Of a stretch of DNA of 5,319 nucleotides, positions 1-5,319 are shown piece by piece. The notes beneath the pieces were generated by a model. That model was not told the origin of the DNA. It did no database searches and saw only the letters and a program-made list of their open reading frames with translations. The stretch is from the NCBI GenBank assembly GCA_031554725.1, contig JAVBUZ010000249.1, positions 1-5,319 of the forward strand. The letters run 5' to 3'. The position numbers and the translations under genes are program-made. Positions within the stretch are counted from its first letter, which is position 1; each line of letters begins with the position of its first letter. Origin of the DNA: JAVBUZ01 sp031554725 (GTDB lineage Bacteria; Bacillota; Clostridia; Lachnospirales; Lachnospiraceae).

Positions 1-456
1 AAACTTACCTATATCAAATGTAAGCCCGTCTTAAAAGAGCGTAACTCAGGAGACGGTAGTCTGCTTTTTCATTTAGATGATGCTATAAATGCTGCACTGT
101 CGGGCATTACTAGTCTCGGCGGTTATATGATTTTCTTTAATCTCTTAAACCTAATCCCTCATTCTCTCGCTATGAAAATGGGGCAAAATATGGATGCTCA
201 TCTACTAAAATTAAGTGTGATAAATGGCTTGCTAGAAATCACAAGTGGAATTCAACGGCTAGGAACAAGCCTTCCCCTACTAGTGTTGATACTTCTTCCC
301 TTAGGAGGTTTATCATGCATAGCACAAACCTATAGTATTCTAAAAAAAACAGATTTATCCATTTCTAAATATGTGTTACATAAAGTAATCCTAACAATTC
401 TTACCGCTCTCTTCTATTATGCCTATGTGATTTTCTTTTCTTATTCGTTGTTATAA
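1..456 (+). CDS. ylbJ: Sporulation integral membrane protein YlbJ, 3' part (5' end outside window)
   Basis: The frame is open from base 1 to the TAA at 454-456, giving the last 151 residues of a longer protein; the ATG at 127 is internal. Visible residues show an Asp-Asp-Ala-Ile segment (26-29) leading into a hydrophobic stretch (about 31-57), a conserved GLLEITSGI block (76-84), a second membrane stretch ending in GGLSCIAQ (about 91-109), and a last helix (about 127-151) running to the C-terminus. This arrangement fits the nucleoside-recognition (Gate) fold of the YlbJ family. In Bacillus subtilis ylbJ is a sigma-E-controlled gene needed for heat-resistant spores; its transported substrate is not established. 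The nearby rsmD and coaD support the call, since these genes also sit next to ylbJ in Bacillus. Here ylbJ converges on the amidase gene and overlaps its 3' end by 56 bases. Promoter and N-terminal half are not in the window. The identification rests on recalled motifs, not on a search. Confidence 0.85.
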   Translation, partial: KLTYIKCKPVLKERNSGDGSLLFHLDDAINAALSGITSLGGYMIFFNLLNLIPHSLAMKMGQNMDAHLLKLSVINGLLEITSGIQRLGTSLPLLVLILLPLGGLSCIAQTYSILKKTDLSISKYVLHKVILTILTALFYYAYVIFFSYSLL

Positions 457-1735
457 GCTTTGTTATAAAAACAAGAATAAATAATACTATAACAATGAAA
501 AGACAAAGTTTTAAAAAGGTTAAGAGTGAAACAGGTGTATCTTCACTTGTACTTACTTTCGCATTTGCTGATGCGGGAATGCTATCAGTAAGGATATCTT
601 CGGTAGTAGTAGACTCTACTGTTTCATCTACCAAGGTAGGTTCTACAATCTCTTCTTGGGCAAAAGGAAACATTTTATAAGAATCTAATAAATTACTTTC
701 CGTAAGATGATCATATTGATTGTGAGCTCTAACAATAATACGCGGGGTTACACCTGGCTCAATAGCTATTTCAAATTGAAAGCTATCGGGGCTATAGCTA
801 GTTAGCATATCCGCTTGTGGCCACTCTAGCAATGGTGTGTAGGTTTCTCCACCATCGATACTGTAGGAATAATATAGCATTGGTGAATCATAATCTGTGG
901 CTGTTAGGTTTATTCCAATTACGCCCTCTTCATAGTTACAGTATTCTTCGGTAATATAGCAAATATCGGGATCAGTTATATCCTCTTGCATATAGACTAC
1001 ACCTTTAGTAACCTCAGGTAAATTGCTGTCATCAGCATAGGAAACACCAAGTATAGTACTTGAAAGCTTAAAATACTTGGCAACAGAGGTTGCATCTGCT
1101 TTTCCTAGCGCAATCAAGTCTTCTTCTGAATCGCAAAAAGGAACATCCTTATCATTATCAATATGGCAATGTTCAATTAATGCACCTGCAATATCAAGTT
1201 CTTGGCAATGACGAAGAATACCATAATAGTCGGTTCCTTTATCATTAAACCTAGTTTTTATGCCTCGTATATACAGACCTAGGTTTCTCATTTCTTGTAA
1301 TTGGTAGGTTGCATAACGATACCCTTCTTGATTTTCTACATCGAATGCGGATATCCAAACCTCACTACCGTAAAGGTTATTTTGTGGAGACATATTAAAG
1401 TGAAGGCAAAAAAAGAAATCTGCATTCTTACTTTTTGCATAAGTAACTCTTTCTAGCAAATCCATTTGTTTATCAGCTGTACGAGTCATGTATATTGTAA
1501 CATCATCATATTTACTTAGCTCGTCATACATGGCGCCTGCTACAGTCATTGTCATTTCTTTTTCAAGAAAGCCATTATAATCTGCACCTAAGTTATTTCC
1601 GCCGTGACCAGGATCTATCACGACAATCAGCTGACCATCATCATCTAAAGGATATTCAAAACCAGCGGCTTGGGTAGCCATGGGAAATACCAAAAGCATA
1701 CAAATTAAAAGACTTCCAAACAAAAATTTCTTCAT
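401..1735 (-). CDS. N-acetylmuramoyl-L-alanine amidase (Amidase_3), secreted with C-terminal membrane anchor
   Basis: This 444-residue protein is a zinc enzyme predicted to cut the bond between MurNAc and the L-Ala of the stem peptide, outside the membrane. Numbered from the ATG at 1735: signal peptide 1-24 (two Lys, hydrophobic core, cleavage probably near TQAAG); Amidase_3 domain about 36-222 with DPGHGG giving zinc ligand His44, Glu58 in FLEKEM, His112 in LHFN, and catalytic Glu188 in ALIEHCHIDN. The last motif differs from the usual E-x-G-F-x-S-N. Residues about 245-357 are beta-rich and may be an Ig-like module. An acidic Ser/Thr/Glu-rich linker (about 360-400) leads to a membrane helix (about 404-428) and a Lys/Arg/His tail. 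The ATG at 1753 would add six residues, but 1735 has AAGGG upstream and starts a cleaner signal peptide. It is last in the minus-strand run. Peptidoglycan cleavage is well supported; whether it serves division, sporulation or germination is open. Confidence 0.9.
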   Translation of the reverse strand: MKKFLFGSLLICMLLVFPMATQAAGFEYPLDDDGQLIVVIDPGHGGNNLGADYNGFLEKEMTMTVAGAMYDELSKYDDVTIYMTRTADKQMDLLERVTYAKSKNADFFFCLHFNMSPQNNLYGSEVWISAFDVENQEGYRYATYQLQEMRNLGLYIRGIKTRFNDKGTDYYGILRHCQELDIAGALIEHCHIDNDKDVPFCDSEEDLIALGKADATSVAKYFKLSSTILGVSYADDSNLPEVTKGVVYMQEDITDPDICYITEEYCNYEEGVIGINLTATDYDSPMLYYSYSIDGGETYTPLLEWPQADMLTSYSPDSFQFEIAIEPGVTPRIIVRAHNQYDHLTESNLLDSYKMFPFAQEEIVEPTLVDETVESTTTEDILTDSIPASANAKVSTSEDTPVSLLTFLKLCLFIVIVLFILVFITKLITTNKKRKSHRHNRRER

Positions 1736-1762
1736 ATAAATATCGCCCTTCATATTAGGAAA

Positions 1763-1786
1763 GACCGGCTCCTATGGAAACCGGTC
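1763..1786 (-). promoter_or_regulatory. Stem-loop in the leader of the amidase gene
   Basis: GACCGG (1763-1768) and CCGGTC (1781-1786) form a perfect 6-bp inverted repeat. Inside it TCC (1770-1772) can pair with GGA (1776-1778) around a TAT loop, so the hairpin may extend to about 9-10 bp with a small internal bulge. In the minus-strand transcript it contains the AGGAG that lies 15 bases before the ATG at 1753, and only UUUCC follows. It could be a weak attenuator or a stability element between the coiled-coil gene and the amidase gene. The pairing is seen directly; any regulatory role is inference. Confidence 0.45.
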
Positions 1787-1814
1787 CCAAGTATCTTGGT
1801 TTAGTTTTTGTTTT
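1787..1814 (+). terminator. Short stem-loop plus T-rich tract, terminator-like in the + direction
   Basis: CCAAG (1787-1791), TAT loop and CTTGG (1795-1799) form a 5-bp stem followed on the + strand by a T-rich run (1800-1814) that reaches the stop codon of the coiled-coil gene. No + strand gene lies just upstream, so it could only stop antisense transcription, for example read-through from ylbJ more than 1.3 kb away. The stem is short and the T run is broken by A and G, so this is a weak call. On the minus strand the same sequence has an A-rich 5' side and would not terminate. Confidence 0.3.
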
Positions 1815-2415
1815 AAATCAAGTCTATATCTGCAGTCTCATCCAATAAATCAATATCGCTTAAGTCATCCTCTTCCACAGAAGGATAAAGCTCCGCTCTG
1901 TTAGATTGAATGATTTCTAAATAATGATTCATGGAAGACAAAAGAGTATCATAGTTTGCAGATGCAGTATGTGAAGTAGCAACGATAATATTTTCTAAAT
2001 TAGCGAGCATGTCGTCCATATATTGCATTGCTGCCATACGCACGCTGTTTGCTTCAAGGGTAGCATTATCAAGAATTTCTTGTCCTTGCTGGGTTGCCAT
2101 GGTTACAATTTCGTTGGCCTGAGCATAAGCCTGCTGCATAATTTCATGTTCATTAATTAGTTCATTGGTATGAATAGTAGCCTCATTAATTAATGCTTCT
2201 GCTTTCGCCTTTGCATCATTTAATATGGCCTCTTTGTTACTAATAATCTTCTGATAACGTTTGATTTCATCAGGCGTCTTCATACGTAACTCGCGTAGTA
2301 ATTCATCAATTTCTTCTTTATTTACTACAATCCTAGTGCTAGATAAAGGCTGATATTTACATCCGTCAATATATTCTTCTATTTCATCTATTAATTGTTC
2401 TATTCTGCTGCTCAT
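1813..2415 (-). CDS. Coiled-coil protein with acidic tail, DivIVA-like or ATPase subunit B/H-like, function unknown
   Basis: This is a 200-residue soluble protein with no signal peptide or membrane segment. An N-terminal helical part opens with SSRIEQLIDEIEEYID and is followed by a short Ser/Val-rich segment. A long helix (about residues 45-140), rich in Ala, Glu, Gln, Lys and Asn, looks like a coiled coil. The end is strongly acidic and contains DIDL twice. Clostridial proteins of this kind beside coaD are often labelled ATPase or V-type ATPase subunit H, but such labels probably reflect coiled-coil similarity; no nucleotide-binding motif is visible. The ATG at 2415 is preferred to the one at 2427, because GAGGAA lies 6-8 bases upstream of it while the earlier ATG has no ribosome binding site. 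It lies 47 bases after coaD and 77 before the amidase. A scaffold role at the membrane or septum is possible only by analogy with DivIVA. Confidence 0.75.
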   Translation of the reverse strand: MSSRIEQLIDEIEEYIDGCKYQPLSSTRIVVNKEEIDELLRELRMKTPDEIKRYQKIISNKEAILNDAKAKAEALINEATIHTNELINEHEIMQQAYAQANEIVTMATQQGQEILDNATLEANSVRMAAMQYMDDMLANLENIIVATSHTASANYDTLLSSMNHYLEIIQSNRAELYPSVEEDDLSDIDLLDETADIDLI

Positions 2416-2462
2416 AATATTCCTCATTCTAAATCTGAATTTTCTATTGATGAATCCGTGTT

Positions 2463-2951
2463 TTACTTGTCGAATCCGTATTTTTCATAAATTTCCTTAG
2501 CAACAAAATCCGGCACACATTGAGCGATATCGCCACCAAAGCTAGCAATTTCTTTAACGCTTGAAGAACTTAAATAAGCATATTCTAAGCTGGTGGTTAA
2601 AAACATAGTGTCAACCTGTCCATTTGATAAAACACGATTGGTTTGAGCAATCTGGAGCTCATATACAAAGTCTGTAATGGCACGTAACCCTCTAACAATT
2701 ACATGAATATCATTGTTTTTTGTGTAGTCAATTAAGAGCCCGCTAAAAGAATCAACCTTTACATTTGGCAAGTCTTTTGTTGCTTCTTTAAGTATCTTAA
2801 CACGTTCTTCTACAGAAAACAACGGTGTCTTTTCTTTATTATTTAGAACACTAATGGTTAATTCATCAAAAATTTCAGCGGCACGTTTAATGACATCTAA
2901 GTGACCAAAAGTAACGGGATCAAAACTACCTGGATAAACTGCTCGTTTCAT
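2463..2951 (-). CDS. coaD: Phosphopantetheine adenylyltransferase (PPAT)
   Basis: CoaD transfers AMP from ATP to 4'-phosphopantetheine, giving dephospho-CoA and pyrophosphate, the penultimate step of coenzyme A synthesis in the cytosol. The 162-residue length is normal for the family. The nucleotidyltransferase signature is intact: PGSFDPVTFGHLD (residues 7-19) contains the TxGH motif (Thr14, His17); Lys41 in NNKEKTPLF matches the substrate-binding lysine; RGLR (87-90) and YLSSSSVKE (126-134) complete the ATP site. A minor oddity is QTNR at 103-106, where many homologues have a methionine before the Asn-Arg. The gene starts two bases after the rsmD stop codon and its ribosome binding site lies inside the rsmD 3' end, so translation is probably coupled to rsmD. 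CoaD is usually essential, which matters because rsmD carries an early stop codon. Confidence 0.97.
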   Translation of the reverse strand: MKRAVYPGSFDPVTFGHLDVIKRAAEIFDELTISVLNNKEKTPLFSVEERVKILKEATKDLPNVKVDSFSGLLIDYTKNNDIHVIVRGLRAITDFVYELQIAQTNRVLSNGQVDTMFLTTSLEYAYLSSSSVKEIASFGGDIAQCVPDFVAKEIYEKYGFDK

Positions 2952-2953
2952 TT

Positions 2954-3511
2954 TTAGTTTCCTTTCTTAGCCTGAATAAACATGTGCTTATTGTTTTTAT
3001 AGTTCTTTACTCTAATTAATTCATAGCCTAGTTCATCAAGATATGAAAAATCGGTTTCTTCTAAAGCTTCAACAATGATTAAAGTGTTATTTGTAACATA
3101 TTTCATGCTAATTAAGTTGGTCAGTACCTGACGTTCTACTCCTAGATCATAAGGAGGGTCCATAAAAATTATATCTACTTCATTTTCAAAGATATTATGA
3201 AGTGCGCTAAGGCAATCCTGCTTCAATAAAACACTTTGCTCCGTAAATTTGGTAAACGTTATATTTTCTGCTATGCATGCAGCTGCACCCGCATTATTTT
3301 CAATAAAATATGCTTTTTTTGCACCACGGCTTAAGGCTTCAATACCAATACTTCCACTGCCACTGAACATATCAACAAATATGCAACCAGGAATATCTGT
3401 CTGCAATATGTTAAATAATGTTTATTTTATACGATCTGTTGTTGGTCTAGTATCCATGCCTTTGGGACATTTTAATGGCATGCTTCTAGCACTTCCAGCG
3501 ATAACTCTCAT
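2954..3511 (-). pseudogene. rsmD: 16S rRNA (guanine966-N2)-methyltransferase RsmD, interrupted by an in-frame TAA at codon 30
   Basis: RsmD uses S-adenosylmethionine to methylate G966 of 16S rRNA. Reading from the ATG at 3511, which has AGGAG eight bases upstream, gives MRVIAGSARS, then DTRPTTDRIK and a TAA stop at 3424-3422; the same frame continues with TLFNIL and runs to 2954. The full frame is 185 codons plus stop, the normal family length, with no frameshift. Family members have Glu where the stop lies (RIKE), so one G-to-T change of GAA explains it. Downstream motifs are intact: the SAM-binding segment DMFSGSGSIG (47-56) and DPPY (118-121). A TTG at 3406 could restart a 150-residue product, but no ribosome binding site precedes it and the conserved N-terminal region would be missing. 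The change is either a recent loss of function or a base-calling error. The gene sits 11 bases after the topoisomerase gene and 2 before coaD. Confidence 0.85.
2960..2965 (-). promoter_or_regulatory. Ribosome binding site of coaD inside the rsmD 3' end
   Basis: The minus strand reads AAAGGA at 2965-2960, eight bases before the coaD ATG at 2951. The site lies in the last codons of rsmD, so ribosomes finishing rsmD would pass over it. Confidence 0.7.
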
Positions 3512-3519
3512 TCTATTTT

Positions 3520-3524
3520 CTCCT
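3520..3524 (-). promoter_or_regulatory. Ribosome binding site of rsmD overlapping the topoisomerase stop codon
   Basis: AGGAG at 3524-3520 lies eight bases before the rsmD ATG at 3511 and shares two bases with the TAG stop (3525-3523) of the upstream gene. It fixes the rsmD start upstream of the nonsense codon and suggests translational coupling with the topoisomerase gene. Confidence 0.8.
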
Positions 3525-5319
3525 ATACTCTAACTTTTGTTCCCTTACTGTCTCTTTTACCCAATTTAAGGCTATTTAATACCATCTTTTTGCCTTTATA
3601 TTTTATATCAGCTTCTACTGCGTTTTGAGTAAAATAAACAGCTTCTACTAAAGCACCCTCTGATAATTTCATGCCACGAACGCCCACAGCGCCCTTCTTC
3701 TTTTCGGGAATTTCCTCAATCGGGAAGCGTAAAAAGAAACCGTCTGTTGTTTGTAAGACAATATTTCGTTGCTCACTAATAGCTACAACGCTTAATACCT
3801 CATCTCCGTCCTGGAGCTTTGTGGCAGCAACGGTACGTTTAGAAACGTCAAATTCACCGCCATCAACAACTTTCAACATTGCTTGTTTTGTGGCAAAAAT
3901 TACCTTATAAAGGTTTAAAGTAGTTTGGCTAGTAATAAAAATAAGGTCTTCCTTTTCGGTACTAAAATTGCTTACATTATCAATTGGGGTACCTTTATCA
4001 CGGAATTTACCAAATGGTAAGTCGAGCACTTTCACAGTATGCAATTGACCTGTATTGGTAAAGATACATACCTTTCCAGTGTTTTTACATTTGAAAATAT
4101 ATTTATGTTCTGCATCAGCTGCTTCTTTATTTCTTTCATAAGTTGGAACATCAATGGTTTTTGCATATCCAAAACGATCCATGAGGAACATAACTTCCAT
4201 TTCTTCGATCTTCTTTTCCTCATAAACTGCTTCTTGTGCATTTTCAATGACGGTTCTTCTTGGTCTACCATATGCCTTTTTTACAGCTTCTAGTTCATTT
4301 ATAATAACCTGAGCCATAGAATCACGTCGGTCTAAAATATCCTCATAACGATAAATATTTGCCATAGTTTCTTCGTGTTCATTTATTAAAGCTTCTAATT
4401 CAAGACCAATTAATTTGTACAAGCGCATTTCTAAGATGGCATTGGCTTGTTTTTCAGTAAACATTAACTGGGTAGCCATGATTTTTGATTCTTTTGATTT
4501 AAACTTAATGCCTTCAATATTACCTTCTGTTAAACAGGCTTTTGCCATAGCACGATCCTTGGAGCCACGCAAAATCTCAATAACTAAATCAATAACATTA
4601 CATGCCTTGATAAGGCCTTCTTGAATCTCTTTTTTCTCCAATTCTTTTGCAAGTAAGTTGGTGTACTTTCTTGTAGCTACTTCAAACTGAAAATCAACAT
4701 TAGCCTTAATAATTTGCTTGATACCCATGGTTTCTGGTCTTCCATTGGCTATAGCAAGCATATTAACACCAAAGGTGTCTTCTAAACGGGTCTTTTTATA
4801 GAGCATATTGGTAAAGTTAACAATATCCGCATCTTTACGTAGCTCAATAACAATACGTATTCCCTCTTTTGACGATTGATTTGAAATATCAACAATATCC
4901 TGAGTCTTTTTTGTTTCAGCTAAAGCTGCAACATCCATCAGGAATTTACCAATATTAGCACCAATCATAGGGTAGGGAATTTCTGTGATAACTAAGTTGG
5001 TTTTACCACCCTTTAATTTTTCAATCTCTACTTTACCACGTACCTTTATCTTACCAGCACCGGTTTCGTAAATATCTAAAAGCTCGTCCTCGTTTATTAC
5101 AATACCACCAGTAGGAAAATCAGGGCCTTTTACATAACGCATAAGTTCCTTGGTCGTAATATTTTCATTTTGCATATAAGCTTTTGTAGCTTCAACAACT
5201 TCAACAAGATTATGTGGAGGGATACTTGTTGTCATACCAACGGCAATACCCTCTGATCCATTCACCAAAAGATTGGGAAGCTTTACCGGTAAAACGGAAG
5301 GTTCCTTTTCGGTCTCGTC
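3523..5319 (-). CDS. parC: Type IIA DNA topoisomerase subunit A, ParC-like (topoisomerase IV), 5' end outside window
   Basis: The frame is open from the window edge to TAG at 3525-3523, giving 598 visible residues; the TTG at 5268 is internal. Subunit A cuts and rejoins DNA and, with an ATPase subunit B, decatenates or supercoils the chromosome. The visible part begins at DETEKEPSVLP and continues with LLVNGSEGIAVGM, SIPPHNLVE, GPDFPTGG (65-72) and MRLYKLIGLE (298-307), all typical of the GyrA/ParC breakage-reunion domain. Roughly 150 N-terminal residues, including the catalytic tyrosine and the quinolone-resistance region, lie outside. From about 374 to the end is a C-terminal beta-pinwheel with blade repeats such as FGKFRDKGTPIDNV and KKKGAVGVRGM. 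It is only about 225 residues and lacks a canonical GyrA-box (QRRGGKG), which favours ParC over GyrA. The subtype is inferred; family membership is certain. It heads the visible minus-strand run and is followed closely by rsmD. Confidence 0.9.
   Translation of the reverse strand, partial: DETEKEPSVLPVKLPNLLVNGSEGIAVGMTTSIPPHNLVEVVEATKAYMQNENITTKELMRYVKGPDFPTGGIVINEDELLDIYETGAGKIKVRGKVEIEKLKGGKTNLVITEIPYPMIGANIGKFLMDVAALAETKKTQDIVDISNQSSKEGIRIVIELRKDADIVNFTNMLYKKTRLEDTFGVNMLAIANGRPETMGIKQIIKANVDFQFEVATRKYTNLLAKELEKKEIQEGLIKACNVIDLVIEILRGSKDRAMAKACLTEGNIEGIKFKSKESKIMATQLMFTEKQANAILEMRLYKLIGLELEALINEHEETMANIYRYEDILDRRDSMAQVIINELEAVKKAYGRPRRTVIENAQEAVYEEKKIEEMEVMFLMDRFGYAKTIDVPTYERNKEAADAEHKYIFKCKNTGKVCIFTNTGQLHTVKVLDLPFGKFRDKGTPIDNVSNFSTEKEDLIFITSQTTLNLYKVIFATKQAMLKVVDGGEFDVSKRTVAATKLQDGDEVLSVVAISEQRNIVLQTTDGFFLRFPIEEIPEKKKGAVGVRGMKLSEGALVEAVYFTQNAVEADIKYKGKKMVLNSLKLGKRDSKGTKVRV

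Noticed and set aside
342..349. Run of eight A on the + strand (T on the minus strand) downstream of the amidase stop as a terminator
   Set aside because: No stem-loop directly precedes it on the minus strand, and it lies within ylbJ as ordinary Lys codons.
457..480. AT-only inverted repeat just after the ylbJ stop (TTGTT near 460-464, AACAA at 470-474) as a ylbJ terminator
   Set aside because: The stem is about five weak pairs with no T-run after it and lies inside the amidase coding sequence; it is not enough to call a terminator.
495..680. Open frame on the + strand opposite the amidase gene
   Set aside because: Composition is Ser/Val/Thr-rich, as expected from the antisense of the linker-coding region; no ribosome binding site and no recognisable family.
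3404..3406. TTG as the true start of a shorter RsmD
   Set aside because: There is no ribosome binding site before it, while the ATG at 3511 has a strong AGGAG and the sequence before the stop matches the conserved RsmD N-terminus.
3422..3424. Reading the TAA in rsmD as a recoded sense codon or an alternative genetic code
   Set aside because: Other genes here (ylbJ, amidase, coiled-coil gene, coaD) end in TAA as a normal stop, and no recoding element is visible; mutation or base error is simpler.
3249..3533. Open frame on the + strand opposite rsmD
   Set aside because: It is the antisense shadow of rsmD, whose motifs are clear on the minus strand.
4032..4293. Open frames on both strands within the topoisomerase gene
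   Set aside because: They are alternate-frame shadows of the C-terminal coding region, with no family resemblance and no separate ribosome binding site.

Overview
This is a low-GC stretch of bacterial chromosome that looks like a spore-forming Firmicute, most likely of the class Clostridia (Lachnospirales-like). The grounds are the YlbJ family sporulation protein, the rsmD-coaD-ylbJ neighbourhood shared with Bacillus and Clostridia, strong AGGAG-type ribosome binding sites and AT-rich codon use. The species cannot be fixed from the sequence. I see no tRNA, rRNA, CRISPR array, insertion sequence or phage gene.

Layout: 1-456 (+) is the 3' end of ylbJ. The rest is one run of five genes on the minus strand, read from right to left. 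They are a type IIA topoisomerase A subunit, ParC-like and cut by the window edge (5319-3523); rsmD, 16S rRNA m2G966 methyltransferase, broken by an in-frame TAA at codon 30 (3511-2954); coaD, phosphopantetheine adenylyltransferase (2951-2463); a coiled-coil protein with an acidic tail (2415-1813); and a secreted, membrane-anchored N-acetylmuramoyl-L-alanine amidase (1735-401). Gaps are 11, 2, 47 and 77 bases, so the first three genes look translationally coupled. The only intergenic region with visible structure is 1754-1812, which holds two adjacent stem-loops.

The topoisomerase, methyltransferase and CoaD are housekeeping functions (chromosome decatenation, ribosome modification, coenzyme A synthesis). 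YlbJ is a sporulation membrane protein. The amidase would act on peptidoglycan outside the membrane, so a role in cell-wall remodelling during division or sporulation is plausible, but only by context.

The points most worth a second look are the single nonsense codon in an otherwise perfect rsmD, and the 56-base tail-to-tail coding overlap of ylbJ and the amidase, where the basic cytoplasmic tail of one protein is antisense to the last membrane helix of the other. I found no convincing new multi-gene system; most of the window is ordinary core genome.
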